A DNA stretch of 64,000 bases from Mammaliicoccus vitulinus (lineage in GTDB: Bacteria > Bacillota > Bacilli > Staphylococcales > Staphylococcaceae): positions 806,001 through 870,000 of the forward strand of contig NZ_CP118974.1 of the NCBI RefSeq assembly GCF_029024305.1, given 5' to 3'. Below, piece by piece: positions 15,281 to 24,487 of the stretch; positions within the stretch are counted from its first letter, which is position 1; the number at the start of each line of letters is the position of its first letter. A program made the position numbers and the translations under genes. The notes under the pieces were generated by a model, which ran no database searches, was not told the origin of the DNA, and saw only the letters and a list, made by a program, of their open reading frames with translations.

Positions 15281-16255
15281 ATGAAATTTGGATTTATAGG
15301 TACGAATTGGATTAGTGATAAACTTATAGAAAATGGCAATGAAGTTGAAGGATTTGAGCCGTATGCTGTATATTCTCGTACAGATGAAAGAGCGCACTAC
15401 TATAAAGAAAAGCATCAACTGTCTGAAGTTTTTACAGATTTAGAGCAGTTTTGTAAATCGCCAAATTTTGAAGCAGTTTATATCGCTTCACCAAACGCAT
15501 TTCATTATGAACAAGCTGAATTAGCAATTAAAAATAACAAGCATGTGTTAATCGAAAAACCAGCCACTATAAATCAAGCGCAATTCGAGATGTTATCGAA
15601 ACTTGCTTACGAATATAATGTTACTGTTATGGAAGCTATGAAGTCAACTTTGTTAGCTCCATTTGTTGAGTTTACGAATGCTCATGTGGATATTGGTGAA
15701 ATACGTTATGCAGATTTTCATTACCATCAATATTCATCAAGATATGATAATTATAAAAATGGGATTATTGAAAATGCTTTTAAACCAGAACTAGGTAACG
15801 GTGCTTTAATGGATTTAGGTGTATATACAATAGCGCCAATCATTCACTTATTCGGCATGCCTAATAGTGTTAAGGCCAATGGATTTAAATTAGATACTGG
15901 TACAGACGGACAAGGCAATGCAATACTTGATTTTCATACATTCCAAGCTACAATTAGCTATTCTAAAATATGCGATAGAGTAAGCCCTTCAGAAATAATA
16001 GGGGAGAATGGTTACGTGCTAATTGATAAAATTAGCGCACCATCAAATATAAAAGTATTTAATAAAGACGGACAACTCATAAAAGAATTTAACGGTGAAA
16101 CAACATTCACGATGAAAGAAGAAGTAATAGAATTCATAAACTGTGTAGAAGAAAAGAAAGTAGAATCATCTATCAATACACATAAGAGAACATTAGATAC
16201 AATTAAAGTGTTAGATGAAATAAGAAAACAAATTGGAGTTCAATTTAATGTCTAA
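15281..16255 (+). CDS. Gfo/Idh/MocA family NAD(P)-dependent oxidoreductase
   Basis: A 324-residue oxidoreductase: N-terminal Rossmann domain with GFIGTNWISD (4-13; the usual G-x-G-x-x-G is altered), the family EKPA motif (VLIEKPATINQAQ, about 90-102), and a C-terminal alpha/beta substrate domain with GALMDLGVYTIAPIIHLFG (about 172-190) that carries the D-x-G-x-H/Y-like catalytic region. Sugar, inositol or dihydrodiol substrates are all possible. AAAAGGTGAA precedes the ATG. The next gene starts within its last 8 bases. Confidence 0.88.
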   Translation: MKFGFIGTNWISDKLIENGNEVEGFEPYAVYSRTDERAHYYKEKHQLSEVFTDLEQFCKSPNFEAVYIASPNAFHYEQAELAIKNNKHVLIEKPATINQAQFEMLSKLAYEYNVTVMEAMKSTLLAPFVEFTNAHVDIGEIRYADFHYHQYSSRYDNYKNGIIENAFKPELGNGALMDLGVYTIAPIIHLFGMPNSVKANGFKLDTGTDGQGNAILDFHTFQATISYSKICDRVSPSEIIGENGYVLIDKISAPSNIKVFNKDGQLIKEFNGETTFTMKEEVIEFINCVEEKKVESSINTHKRTLDTIKVLDEIRKQIGVQFNV

Positions 16256-16550
16256 AAAGGTTTTTACGATTGTAAGTATTATATGTGTCCTTTTAATATT
16301 AATCGTTACGTTTGTTCCGTTTAAACAAAATCCATCCTCAACTACAAGAGTTGTAGTGGATCATTTTAATCATAAATATGCTTTTCCAAGTTGTTATGAT
16401 TACGAAGAAGCTTCAAACTATATAGATGAAGTTACATTGAAAGATGCACAAGACTTAAAATATCCACCTATGAATGAATGTACAAAAAAGAAAGCACAAC
16501 CTCAATACAAATCCATGTTAAAGAGGTTACTGGAAAGTACTGAAATATAG
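16248..16550 (+). CDS. Small membrane-anchored extracytoplasmic protein
   Basis: A 100-residue protein: MSKK, one hydrophobic helix (about 5-25), then a soluble domain with HFNHKYAFPSCYDYEEASNYIDEV and PPMNECTKKKAQPQYK, giving two cysteines that could form a disulfide outside the cell. It overlaps the oxidoreductase stop by 8 bases with a GGAG site inside that gene. I know of similar small proteins in staphylococci but no function. The alternative upstream start in the frame has no ribosome site. Confidence 0.65.
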   Translation: MSKKVFTIVSIICVLLILIVTFVPFKQNPSSTTRVVVDHFNHKYAFPSCYDYEEASNYIDEVTLKDAQDLKYPPMNECTKKKAQPQYKSMLKRLLESTEI

Positions 16551-16582
16551 AAAATAAAAAAACTTTGCCGGCATTTTTTTAT

Positions 16583-16653
16583 GCGCATGCTTTCCGCGGG
16601 CATGTTCTCAGCCTGTAGTCTTCGAATCATGCTGTTCCCGCAGGAGTCAGCGC
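16583..16653. repeat. Divergent copy of the palindromic element (inverted)
   Basis: GCGCATGCTTTCCGCGGGCATG and CATGCTGTTCCCGCAGGAGTCAGCGC form the arms around AGCCTGTAGTCTTCG. The arms correspond to those of the main palindromic family read on the other strand (TGCATGCTTGCCTGGGG, GGGCGTCAGCA), so this is an older or distinct subfamily member. It follows the small membrane protein gene. Confidence 0.8.
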
Positions 16654-16767
16654 TAAAAAAATACCGAATATTAACAAATCATATTATAAAATAGATGGAA
16701 TTTTATTTTGCATTTATCAAGTCAGAGTCCACGTGATAAATAGCAAAAAACTTTATAATATTTTCCA

Positions 16768-16861
16768 CGATTTTGCAAAGTGCTGACGCCCGGGGAATAG
16801 TATGCCGCGCGCGACTACAGGCTCGAGCCATACCCCAGGCAAGCATGCACTTTCAAAATCG
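16768..16861. repeat. Palindromic intergenic element, copy 2 (full)
   Basis: CGATTTTGCAAAGTGC and GCACTTTCAAAATCG are the outer arms and CGGGGAATAGTATG and CATACCCC the inner ones. The central loop region differs (CCGCGCGCGACTACAGG). A AGACTGCC-type terminator module follows 18 bases later. Confidence 0.93.
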
Positions 16862-16879
16862 TAAGATTTTAAAATAAAA

Positions 16880-16926
16880 AGACTGCCAACAAGTTCACTT
16901 TAAGTGACTTTGTCGACAGTCTTTTG
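16880..16926. terminator. Terminator module AGACTGCC...GACAGTCT
   Basis: A long hairpin (AGACTGCCAACAAG, CACTTTAAGTG, GTCGACAGTCT) followed by TTTTG on the plus strand and a T-rich TTTTTATTTT on the minus strand. It lies at the 3' end of the GNAT acetyltransferase gene and so probably terminates it. Confidence 0.88.
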
Positions 16927-16928
16927 TG

Positions 16929-17204
16929 TTAATTTTTTAATACATCGTGTGTGCTTTGGTCTTTAGTCATAACATCTTTAACGTAAGGACATACTGGATC
17001 GATTACTTTATTTTCAGAACGTGCTTTATCAATTACAGTGTCAACGAGTTTTCTAGCGATACCTTGACCTCTTAAAGATGAATCTACAAATGTATGGTCC
17101 ACTACGAGCGTCTTACCATCTAAATCTTTGTACGTAATTTCTGCATCAAAATCATCTTCTGATTGACCTACATAAAATTTGTTTGTACCTTGTTTAATTT
17201 CCAT
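16929..17204 (-). CDS. Small GNAT-type N-acetyltransferase (YjdJ-like)
   Basis: A 91-residue single-domain protein with the short GNAT fold: YKDLDGKTLVVDHTFVDSSLRGQGIARKLVDTVIDKAR contains the acetyl-CoA binding R/Q-G-x-G-x-A/G turn (RGQGIA), and PVCPYVKDVM follows, as in the YjdJ/Gtf4-like small family with a conserved cysteine. The substrate is unknown. The ATG at 17204 follows AAGGAGTG; a GTG three codons earlier is nearer to that site but less likely. It lies 21 bases downstream of ppaC on the same strand and may be cotranscribed with it. Confidence 0.85.
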   Translation of the reverse strand: MEIKQGTNKFYVGQSEDDFDAEITYKDLDGKTLVVDHTFVDSSLRGQGIARKLVDTVIDKARSENKVIDPVCPYVKDVMTKDQSTHDVLKN

Positions 17205-17225
17205 TGCTAACACACTCCTTATAAA

Positions 17226-18152
17226 TTATTTACCTAATAATTCATCAATTGGTGGTACAACTTGTTTCTTACGTGATACAACACCAGATAATACTGCAAC
17301 ATTGTTATTTAATTCAGTATTAAACGCTTTAGCAACTGCTTCTTGTTCTTTACCTAAAGCAATTACTGTTGAATCGCTGTTTAAGATATCTGTAATAACA
17401 AATACGAATAAATCATATTTTTCATTTGCGATAATAGCATTGATTTCATTTTCAACATCTTCTTTTATTTCAAGTACTTCGTTTACATCTACAGTATTAA
17501 CTTGAGCAATACGAACAACTTTTTCACCCATATTGAATGATTTTGCGTCCATATTTAATAAGAATTCTGGTGTTTTACCTTTAACAGAAGCACCAGCTTT
17601 AAGCATTTCTAAACCATATTCTTCTAAATCAACATTGGCAATTTTAGCTAATGCTTCACTTGCTTTTTTATCTTGTTCTGTACATGTTGGTGATTTAAAT
17701 AATAAAGTATCAGAAATAATAGCTGAAATCATTAAACCGGCAATTTCAGGTTTAATTTCAATTCCATTTTCTTCATACATTTTTTTAAGGATTGTTGTTG
17801 TACATCCAACTGGTTCAGCTCTGTAATATAATGGTGCACCAGTTTCAAAATTGCTTATACGGTGATGGTCAACTACCATTGTAATAGTTGCATCCGTGAT
17901 GTCATCAGCACTTTGTTGGAATTCATTATGATCGACTAATATAACGTCTTTACCTTTTAAAGGTGTTTCTAATAATGCAGGTGCATCAAGTTTGAAATAA
18001 TCTAATACATATTGTGTTTCGTCAGAAATTTCTCCAAGTCTAGCAGCCTGAACATCATTTCCAAGTTCTTTTTGTAAGTCTTCCATAACTAATGCTGAAG
18101 CAATAGTGTCTGTGTCAGGATTCTTATGTCCAAATATAAATGTGTTTACCAA
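17226..18152 (-). CDS. ppaC: Manganese-dependent inorganic pyrophosphatase (family II)
   Basis: A 308-residue DHH-family pyrophosphatase, full length for family II. Metal ligands are seen at His9, Asp13 and Asp15 (GHKNPDTD), VDHNEF (about 73-78) and the VDHHRISNFETG DHH motif (about 96-107); the C-terminal DHHA2 domain ends with VVSRKKQVVPPIDEL, which contains the SRKKQ substrate motif. It hydrolyses pyrophosphate in the cytosol to drive biosynthesis. AAAAGGAGATT precedes the ATG. Confidence 0.96.
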   Translation of the reverse strand: MVNTFIFGHKNPDTDTIASALVMEDLQKELGNDVQAARLGEISDETQYVLDYFKLDAPALLETPLKGKDVILVDHNEFQQSADDITDATITMVVDHHRISNFETGAPLYYRAEPVGCTTTILKKMYEENGIEIKPEIAGLMISAIISDTLLFKSPTCTEQDKKASEALAKIANVDLEEYGLEMLKAGASVKGKTPEFLLNMDAKSFNMGEKVVRIAQVNTVDVNEVLEIKEDVENEINAIIANEKYDLFVFVITDILNSDSTVIALGKEQEAVAKAFNTELNNNVAVLSGVVSRKKQVVPPIDELLGK

Positions 18153-18211
18153 TGTAAAATCTCCTTTTGCTTTGAATATTCTGTCACTTTATTTTAACAC
18201 GAACAACATGT

Positions 18212-18760
18212 CTATTCTACAACTGCGCCTATACTATTTTCAAAATGTGTGAGTGCCCAATCATGTCCAGCTTGATTGAAAGATGCTACACAATTTTTAG
18301 GGATTATTATTTTGTAATTAAGATTATAAGCATCAACAGCAGTGTGAAGCACACAAATGTCTGTACAAACACCGACGATTTCAACGGTATCTATTTTTCT
18401 TTCTCTTAACAAACTATCTAGGTTAGTACCGAAAAATGCACTATATCTAGTTTTGTCTAACCAAAATACATTTTTAAAATCTTGAATTTCTTCGTATTGA
18501 GATTTTAAAGTATTGTATAAATCTCTACCTTCAGTCCCTATAATATTATGAGGCGGAAAGAGTTTAGTTTCAGGATGATAAGGATCGTTTTCATGATGAT
18601 AATCCATTAAATAAAAAATGGAATCTTGATTTGATTTATATTCTTCTACTTTGTCATAAATGTTTTGTTCGATTTCTTGTCCGGGCTCTCCACATGTCAG
18701 TTTCCCATCGGTAGCCACAAAATCATTCGAGTAATCAACAATAATTAATGCTTTTTTCAA
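18212..18760 (-). CDS. pncA: Nicotinamidase / isochorismatase-family cysteine hydrolase
   Basis: A 182-residue cysteine hydrolase with the nicotinamidase triad Asp9 (IIVDYSNDF), Lys103 (WLDKTRYSAF) and Cys136 (GVCTDICVLHTA), plus metal-ligand-like residues around MDYHHEND (52-59). It should deamidate nicotinamide to nicotinate, feeding PncB and NadE encoded at 31-33 kb. Related isochorismatase-like enzymes share the fold, so the substrate is probable, not certain. AAGGGGGATTTTC precedes the ATG. Confidence 0.85.
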   Translation of the reverse strand: MKKALIIVDYSNDFVATDGKLTCGEPGQEIEQNIYDKVEEYKSNQDSIFYLMDYHHENDPYHPETKLFPPHNIIGTEGRDLYNTLKSQYEEIQDFKNVFWLDKTRYSAFFGTNLDSLLRERKIDTVEIVGVCTDICVLHTAVDAYNLNYKIIIPKNCVASFNQAGHDWALTHFENSIGAVVE

Positions 18761-18847
18761 TGAAAATCCCCCTTATTGTCTATCTTTTAGTTTCAGTGTA
18801 ATATGATTATAAAGAAAGTATACGCTATATTAAGGTGGTTATGAAGT

Positions 18848-19951
18848 ATGATGAATATCGTTAATGTAAAAAGGTACGGTGCAAAAGGGGGATGTGGACT
18901 AACAGATACGATAGGTATCCAATTAGCGTTGCTACAAGCTAAAAAAGGTCCGGTAACTGTTTATATTCCTAAAGGTGTTTACCATATCATTTATGAATTA
19001 ATTATTTATGAAAATACAACACTTATTCTGCATGATGAAGCAATACTTATAAGAAAATCACCTACAGCAATGTTGAAGAATGGTCATAAATTTAAAAAAT
19101 ACTATGGGTACGATGGTCATGGAAACATAAATATTATCGGTGGAACATTTGATGCAAATGGCCATACAAATAATACTAATAACACCATTATGTCTATAGG
19201 CCATGCTAGAAATATTCAAATTCATAATGTTACATTTAAAAATGTTGTTGGTGGACATGCCATTGATGCTTGTGGTTTGGACGGCTTTTATGTTGATGAC
19301 TGTAAATTTTTAGGATTCCGTGACGACAGTGGAACACGCTTGTTTAGTGAAGCAATCCAAATAGATATACAAACAGAAGGTGCGTTTCCTAAGTTTGGCG
19401 CTACTGACGGTACAATAACTAAAAATGTCTTAATTGAAAATTGTTATTTCGGAAACTCTGGAGATCCAAACATGTCAGCATGGAATAGAGCGATCGGTTC
19501 ACATGCGAGCATGTATGATGTATTTTATGAGAATATACATATTCACAATAATACATTTGAAGGTTTAGGAGATTTCGCTGTAACACTTTTAAAATCTAAA
19601 GAAACATCCGTTACTCATAATACTTTTATTGACTGCGAAGGGGGTATACGCTATTTGGCGGTGCCTACAGGTAAATATTCATTAGATATTAACAAACTTG
19701 ATAGAGGTGGCCAAGCAGGGTCAACATTGCTCATCGAAAACAATACATTTAAAAATATTAAGTCTAAACAAAGTATACTTATAAAGAGCTATGAAAAAGT
19801 GATGAATAAAGATATTTATATATACAATAACCACTTTGATGAGATATCAGACAATATTAAATTTATAAAAGCAACGGATATTTATCTGTTGAACAATAAG
19901 AATTTAACGCGCATCAACAAAGATAAGGTAGATAGACTTATACAAATATAA
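18848..19951 (+). CDS. Right-handed parallel beta-helix (pectate-lyase-fold) protein
   Basis: A 367-residue protein beginning VNVKRYGAKGGCGLTDTIGIQLAL, the N-terminal cap of pectate-lyase/GH28-like folds. Rungs follow with repeated N-x-x-I-x-N-x-x-F (NIQIHNVTFKNV, NVLIENCYFGNS, NIHIHNNTFEGL, STLLIENNTFKNI, DIYIYNNHFDEI). No signal peptide is seen. Proteins of this fold depolymerise or bind polysaccharides, and some are phage-tail-like, but no phage genes are nearby. AAGGTGG lies upstream; ATG 18848 or the next codon (18851) may be used. Function is unassigned. Confidence 0.8.
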   Translation: MMNIVNVKRYGAKGGCGLTDTIGIQLALLQAKKGPVTVYIPKGVYHIIYELIIYENTTLILHDEAILIRKSPTAMLKNGHKFKKYYGYDGHGNINIIGGTFDANGHTNNTNNTIMSIGHARNIQIHNVTFKNVVGGHAIDACGLDGFYVDDCKFLGFRDDSGTRLFSEAIQIDIQTEGAFPKFGATDGTITKNVLIENCYFGNSGDPNMSAWNRAIGSHASMYDVFYENIHIHNNTFEGLGDFAVTLLKSKETSVTHNTFIDCEGGIRYLAVPTGKYSLDINKLDRGGQAGSTLLIENNTFKNIKSKQSILIKSYEKVMNKDIYIYNNHFDEISDNIKFIKATDIYLLNNKNLTRINKDKVDRLIQI

Positions 19952-19982
19952 AAGAAGCGGAGACATATAATGTGTCCTAGTA

Positions 19983-20030
19983 AGTCTGTCGACAAAGTCA
20001 CTTAAAGTGAACTTGTTGGCAGGCTTTTTT
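19983..20030 (+). terminator. Terminator module after the beta-helix gene
   Basis: AGTCTGTCGACAAAG...CTTGTTGGCAGGCT with an inner CACTTTAAGTG-type arm, followed by TTTTTT. It is a fourth-strand relative of the AGACTGCC module. GAGACATATAATGTGTCC precedes it. Confidence 0.85.
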
Positions 20031-20101
20031 GCGCACGCTTTCCTCGGGGAAGGTCTGAGCCTCGGTCTCAGCCACTTCCTTCTTCCCGCAGGAGTCGGCG
20101 C
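20031..20101. repeat. Divergent copy of the palindromic element (inverted)
   Basis: GCGCACGCTTTCCTCGGGG and CCCGCAGGAGTCGGCGC are the arms, with an internal GGTCTGAGCCTCGGTCTCAGCC sub-palindrome. It resembles the copy at 16583 and directly follows a terminator T-run. Confidence 0.78.
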
Positions 20102-20129
20102 AAAAATACTGCTATATTTTAGGAGAATA

Positions 20130-20372
20130 TTGCTTGTTTGGTGAGTCTTGCAACATACAGGGCTTCTATGTTGCTTGTTTAGTAAGTCTTGCAACATTCT
20201 GGCCTTCTAAGTTGCTTGTTTGATAAGTCTTGCAACATACAGGGCTTCTATGTTGCTTGTTTGGTAAGTCTTGCAACATACAGGTCATCTATGTTGCTTG
20301 TTTGATGAGTCTTGCAACATACAGAGCTTCTAAGTTGCTTGTTTGGTGAGTCTTGCAACACAGAGCTTGTAC
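20130..20372. repeat. Tandem array, six copies of a 41-base repeat
   Basis: Copies begin with TTGCTTG at 20130, 20171, 20212, 20253, 20294 and 20335, exactly 41 bases apart. Each has GTTGC...GCAAC arms around TTGTTTGGTAAGTCTT and an ACATACAGGGCTTCTA linker, with scattered single-base changes. The last copy is degenerate and runs into GTACTTAAAAGAACAAA, a flank shared with the arrays at 43360 and 60105. There are no unique spacers, so it is not CRISPR. The minus-strand reading frame through it is an artefact. Confidence 0.95.
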
Positions 20373-20401
20373 TTAAAAGAACAAAAGACTTTAAATAAAA
20401 A

Positions 20402-20445
20402 AACAGTAGAAATTCAATTTTAAAAATGAATTTCTACTGTTTTTC
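20402..20445. terminator. pheA terminator
   Basis: AACAGTAGAAATTCA and TGAATTTCTACTGTT pair perfectly over 15 bases; T-rich on both sides. It lies just beyond the pheA stop. Confidence 0.92.
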
Positions 20446-20449
20446 TTAT

Positions 20450-21259
20450 TTATATATGCTTATCAAAGTTACCTAATACTTTTACGTTAAAATCTAATGT
20501 TTTTAAGATTGTAATAACTTTTTTCATTTCTACGTCATCTGCACTACAGTCTGCTTGAACGAAGAAATGATACATCCCAAGTTGTGTCTTTAATGGACGG
20601 GACTCTATCCATGATAAGTTAATATTAAATAATGCAAATGTATTCAAAATACTCGCTAGTAAACCTGGTTTATCTTGGTCAGGCGTTACGAGTAAGATGC
20701 TATCTGTCGCTTTTTCTACAGGCTTTTCTTGTGCAGATAACACTAAAAATCTCGTTGTGTTATGTGGATAATCTTCTATATTTTGCTGTAATGCAATGAC
20801 TTGATCATGCGTTGCTTCTAAACCAATCGGTGCAATAGCGCCTGTATGTTCATCTATTTCATCTAAACTTTGTACAGTACTATCTGAATAACGGTATGTA
20901 AAGTTATGCTTTTTAATGAATTTAGAAGTTTGATTAATAGCTGGTGCAATTGAAACAACTTCATTGATGTCTTCTAACTTTGTTCCTTTTTTTACATATA
21001 GCGAAAAGGATATGCTTAAATGTAATTCGTCAATAACATGAATTTTTTGTTCTGTTAATGAGTCTGCGATAATGTTAATTGTTCCTTCGATAGAGTTTTC
21101 TATTGGTGCGATTGCAATGTTTTGTGGATCGGATTCGATTGCTTTAACAACTTCATATAAGTTTGATTTTGGTATATATTCTTCTATTTCTTCTCGTTTA
21201 TATTTTAATGCAGCCATATGTGAAAATGTTCCTAATGGCCCTAAATAATATAATTTCAT
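20450..21259 (-). CDS. pheA: Prephenate dehydratase
   Basis: A 269-residue monofunctional prephenate dehydratase. The catalytic PDT domain (1-180) contains YLGPLGTFSHMAALKY, IAPIENSIEGTINI and the HNTTRFLVL motif (T-R-F with the essential Thr). The ACT regulatory domain (about 190-269) has DKPGLLASILNTFALFNINLSWIESRPLK, the G-A-L/E-S-R-P phenylalanine-sensing site. It converts prephenate to phenylpyruvate and is likely inhibited by Phe. The ATG at 21259 follows AGAAAGGAAG; only 14 bases separate it from nos, as in the nos-pdt operon of S. aureus. Confidence 0.96.
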   Translation of the reverse strand: MKLYYLGPLGTFSHMAALKYKREEIEEYIPKSNLYEVVKAIESDPQNIAIAPIENSIEGTINIIADSLTEQKIHVIDELHLSISFSLYVKKGTKLEDINEVVSIAPAINQTSKFIKKHNFTYRYSDSTVQSLDEIDEHTGAIAPIGLEATHDQVIALQQNIEDYPHNTTRFLVLSAQEKPVEKATDSILLVTPDQDKPGLLASILNTFALFNINLSWIESRPLKTQLGMYHFFVQADCSADDVEMKKVITILKTLDFNVKVLGNFDKHI

Positions 21260-21273
21260 AAATGACTTCCTTT

Positions 21274-22332
21274 CTAATGGAATGGACAACCATGTTGTGC
21301 TTGCCTATATAAAAAGTTAGGACTCCGCATTTCATTATCATAGCCTTTATGATAATTATGTACAAGTGATGGTGAAAGTGGGGGAGCTAACCAACTCCAT
21401 TTGCCAGTAACTTTTCTATTAAAACGTTTTTCATTATCTTCGAATTTTTTAAATTGTTTTGATGCATTGTAATGATCCACAATTGAGACACCAGATTGCT
21501 TAAATGAATGATAAACAGCGTAGTTAAATTCTACTAAAGCGCGATCTCTCCAATAACTGGCTGTTGTTGATGTATTTAAGTCGAATGCTTCAGCTATTTC
21601 TTTCAACTTGTTATATCGATACTCGTCTGTAAAATTTCTAACGCCAATTTCAGTTTCCATATACCAACCGTTAAAGGGCGCAGTGTGATAATATAATCCG
21701 CCAATTTCTAAATCCATATTAGAAATAATCGGTACTGCATACCATTTTAATTGTAACTTTTCTAAATGTGGAAATTGATCATGTTTGATTGTTACTTCTT
21801 TAATTAAGTCATTGGCATAGGTATGATATTTCAATGATTGTTGATTTATGCGATAAATGAGTGGAAGTATATCAAAATCAGTATGCGCGCCTTGCCAATT
21901 TAAATGATGTGCAAGGTTAGTCGTATCTATAGACTGAGGGTCTCCTTTATCTTCGTAACCTGCATATCTAATAAGCTGTTCATTCATAATTTCAATACGG
22001 TTAGAATATATGCTTATCATTGGTTTAATCTTACCATTATTAGTTGCATCATTTATATGATCTTCAATTGAGTTGACGAACTGTTCTTCACTATCAATAT
22101 GTCTTAAATCTCTTACAGTTAATTTATCCCAAAATAGACGACCTATGCATCTATTAGAATTTCTCCATGCTACTTTAGCACCGTACTCGAGTTCTTCAGT
22201 AGTATGTGTATATGTGCCTGTTTGATTAATCTCATCTTGTATTTCTTGAATTCGTTTTTGAGTTTGAGTTTTGTCTATATTGAGCTCTTTATTCATAGAT
22301 ATAATAAAAGCAGTCGCTTTATCTAGTAACAT
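21274..22332 (-). CDS. nos: Bacterial nitric oxide synthase oxygenase
   Basis: A 352-residue haem-thiolate enzyme lacking a reductase domain. Cys62 in [14 protein letters not shown] is the haem ligand, and the arginine-binding Glu lies in [12 protein letters not shown] (about 226-237); the C-terminus is [16 protein letters not shown]. It makes NO from arginine using borrowed electrons and protects against oxidative stress and some antibiotics in relatives. It is encoded directly upstream of pheA and probably cotranscribed. The last residues GCPFH are typical. AGAGGTG precedes the ATG. Confidence 0.97.
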   Translation of the reverse strand: MLLDKATAFIISMNKELNIDKTQTQKRIQEIQDEINQTGTYTHTTEELEYGAKVAWRNSNRCIGRLFWDKLTVRDLRHIDSEEQFVNSIEDHINDATNNGKIKPMISIYSNRIEIMNEQLIRYAGYEDKGDPQSIDTTNLAHHLNWQGAHTDFDILPLIYRINQQSLKYHTYANDLIKEVTIKHDQFPHLEKLQLKWYAVPIISNMDLEIGGLYYHTAPFNGWYMETEIGVRNFTDEYRYNKLKEIAEAFDLNTSTTASYWRDRALVEFNYAVYHSFKQSGVSIVDHYNASKQFKKFEDNEKRFNRKVTGKWSWLAPPLSPSLVHNYHKGYDNEMRSPNFLYRQAQHGCPFH

Positions 22333-22398
22333 ATTTACACCTCTATGTACTAGTATAAGCGACTGTTGTCGTTTGACAATATGTAATTTATGACAATA

Positions 22399-23031
22399 TT
22401 ACCAATTATTGATATCTTTGCGTTCACCTTTAAAATTACCAGATTTTTTATGTCTGTCTTTCAACACTTCTACAACTTCTTCAAACTTCACACCACGATC
22501 GTGAAGTAACACGAATAAATGATAAAGTACATCTGCTACTTCATTAGTGAGTTCTAAGTTATCGTGCTTCATAGCAGCTATAACAACTTCGAATGATTCT
22601 TCACCATACTTTTTAGTGATTTTATCTATGCCTTCAGTGAGTAAATAGTTAGTATATGAATTTGGATTTTTTGAGTCGACACTTTCTTGGATAGTTGATT
22701 CTAAAGATTCTAGAGAAAATGGTTCATCTGTATTAAAACAACTTATTGAACCTGTATGACAAGTTGGACCGTCAGGATTGACTTGTAATAAAATCGTGTC
22801 TTGGTCACAATCTAATTTTATGTCGGTAACATGTTGAATATGGTTTGATGATTCACCTTTTTTCCATAGACGATCTTTACTTCTTGAATAGAACCAGCAG
22901 ACTTTTTCCTGAACAGTTAAGTTATAAGCTTCTTGATTCATATATCCAAGCATTAATACTTGTCCTGTTTGGTAATGTTGCAAAATTGCAGGCACTAAAC
23001 CTTTTGAAAAATCAGGTGTTAATTGACTCAT
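22399..23031 (-). CDS. hisI: HisIE, phosphoribosyl-AMP cyclohydrolase / ATP pyrophosphatase
   Basis: A 210-residue bifunctional enzyme. The HisI half (1-110) shows YMNQEAYNLT, WFYSRSKDRLWKKGESSNH, DCDQDTILLQV and GPTCHTGSISCF (zinc Cys/His). The HisE half (about 115-210) has the EESFEVVIAA pyrophosphohydrolase motif and HKKSG end. It catalyses steps 2 and 3 of histidine synthesis. The ATG overlaps the hisF stop by 4 bases. It is the last gene of the operon; no obvious terminator was identified in the 66 bases before nos. Confidence 0.96.
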   Translation of the reverse strand: MSQLTPDFSKGLVPAILQHYQTGQVLMLGYMNQEAYNLTVQEKVCWFYSRSKDRLWKKGESSNHIQHVTDIKLDCDQDTILLQVNPDGPTCHTGSISCFNTDEPFSLESLESTIQESVDSKNPNSYTNYLLTEGIDKITKKYGEESFEVVIAAMKHDNLELTNEVADVLYHLFVLLHDRGVKFEEVVEVLKDRHKKSGNFKGERKDINNW

Positions 23032-23786
23032 CGTACATTCACTCCTTCATTAGATAAATGTGTTTTGACAGCTTGTATCGTAGTTTCTTTGTCATGGAAA
23101 ATACTTGCGGCAAGTCCAGCAGATACATCAGTTTCTTTAAATAAGTCGACAAAATGTTGGCTGTTACCGCCACCACCTGAGGCGATAACGGGTATGTTAA
23201 CGAGTTTAGTTATTTCGGTTAATAGCTTATGATCAAAACCTTGTTTGACACCATCGTAATCCATACTCGTTACAAGTAATTCACCTGCACCTAAATTTTC
23301 AACTTCTTGTACCCAGTCAAGCGTGCGTTTATCTGTACGTTGTTTACCACCGTGTGTGTAGCAATACCAATCTTGGTGTTCATCTTCCCATTTTGCATCA
23401 ACAGCTATACAAATACATTGTTTTCCAAACTTGTCACTTGCTTCACGTATAAACTTTGGGTTACGTAAAGCGCTAGAATTTAAAGAGATTTTGTCAGCAC
23501 CATGATTTAAAAGGCTAGATATATCATCAAGCGTACTAATACCGCCACCTATAGTAAGTGGTATGAATAGTTTAGAAGCTGTTTCAGTAATGATATCCAG
23601 CATCATTTGATGTCCGTTCTCTGTTTTAGAAATATCTAAAAACACGAGTTCATCAGCCACTTCTTTATTATAATATTCAGCCATATCAACTGGATGACCG
23701 ATATCTCTTAAACCTTTAAATTTCACACCTTTAACAACGCGTCCATCTTTAACATCTAAACAGGGGATTATTCTTTTTTTAATCAT
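23028..23786 (-). CDS. hisF: HisF, imidazole glycerol phosphate synthase cyclase subunit
   Basis: A 252-residue TIM barrel. [18 protein letters not shown] holds the catalytic Asp11-type residue, and [14 protein letters not shown] carries the second Asp (about 130), with GGGIST and ASGGGGN phosphate loops. With HisH it makes imidazole glycerol phosphate and AICAR. ATG 23786 follows GGGAGGG; the longer frame upstream is ignored. It overlaps hisA by 4 bases. Confidence 0.97.
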   Translation of the reverse strand: MIKKRIIPCLDVKDGRVVKGVKFKGLRDIGHPVDMAEYYNKEVADELVFLDISKTENGHQMMLDIITETASKLFIPLTIGGGISTLDDISSLLNHGADKISLNSSALRNPKFIREASDKFGKQCICIAVDAKWEDEHQDWYCYTHGGKQRTDKRTLDWVQEVENLGAGELLVTSMDYDGVKQGFDHKLLTEITKLVNIPVIASGGGGNSQHFVDLFKETDVSAGLAASIFHDKETTIQAVKTHLSNEGVNVR

Positions 23787-24487
23787 GAAATACCCTCCCA
23801 AAAAGCGTCGGTATTTGCAGCTTTTCCTACTATAGCAGCATGAACATTTAAGTCGTTGAGTTGGTCGATATCCTCTTTGTTTCTTATTCCACCTGATGCA
23901 ATTATTGGAATAGAAGTTGCTTGTACTAATTTTCCAGTTAATTCAAAGTTCGGTCCTGATAGCTTACCATCTTTAGATATGTCAGTATAAATAATGCCTC
24001 CAATAGGTAAATCATCAATTTTTTTAATGAAATCAAAAAGGTTTATACCAGCATCATCAATCCATCCGTTTAGTTTAATTTCTTCAACATATGCATCTAC
24101 AGATAAATAGATTTTGTTTGGAAATTGATTTGTTATTTGTTTTAACCATTCTAAATCTTGTATGCCTTTTGTTCCAACAATGATATATTCAACGCCTTTA
24201 TCGAAATAGGATTGAATCGTTTCAATCGTTCTAATACCGCCACCAACTTCAATTGGTAGATGCGTTAAATTAACGAGTTGTTCAATGTAGTCCGCTTCTG
24301 TTGGTTGTTGATTTTTCGCACCTATTAAATCGATAACATGAATTCTTGATACTTGCTCATATTTTGAATAAAAAGCGATAGCTTCTTCAGCAGTTCGTGG
24401 CATAGATTCCTTTGAATCATATTTACCTTCAGTTAGTCTCACACTTGTTGAATCTATTAAATCAATCGCTGGCCATATTTCAATCAT
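23783..24487 (-). CDS. hisA: HisA, ProFAR isomerase
   Basis: A 234-residue TIM-barrel isomerase with [17 protein letters not shown] (catalytic Asp8), [23 protein letters not shown] (second Asp) and ASGGIRN. It performs the Amadori-type isomerisation of step 4. Its start overlaps the hisH stop by 8 bases, and its stop overlaps hisF by 4 bases. Confidence 0.96.
   Translation of the reverse strand: MIEIWPAIDLIDSTSVRLTEGKYDSKESMPRTAEEAIAFYSKYEQVSRIHVIDLIGAKNQQPTEADYIEQLVNLTHLPIEVGGGIRTIETIQSYFDKGVEYIIVGTKGIQDLEWLKQITNQFPNKIYLSVDAYVEEIKLNGWIDDAGINLFDFIKKIDDLPIGGIIYTDISKDGKLSGPNFELTGKLVQATSIPIIASGGIRNKEDIDQLNDLNVHAAIVGKAANTDAFWEGIS

Noticed and set aside
19904-20197. Minus-strand 97-codon reading frame
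   Set aside because: It runs through a terminator, a palindromic element and the start of the 41-base repeat array. 41 is not a multiple of 3 and the residues merely reflect the repeats; no ribosome site.
20130-20372. CRISPR array
   Set aside because: Repeats are contiguous with no unique spacers, and no cas gene is present in the window.
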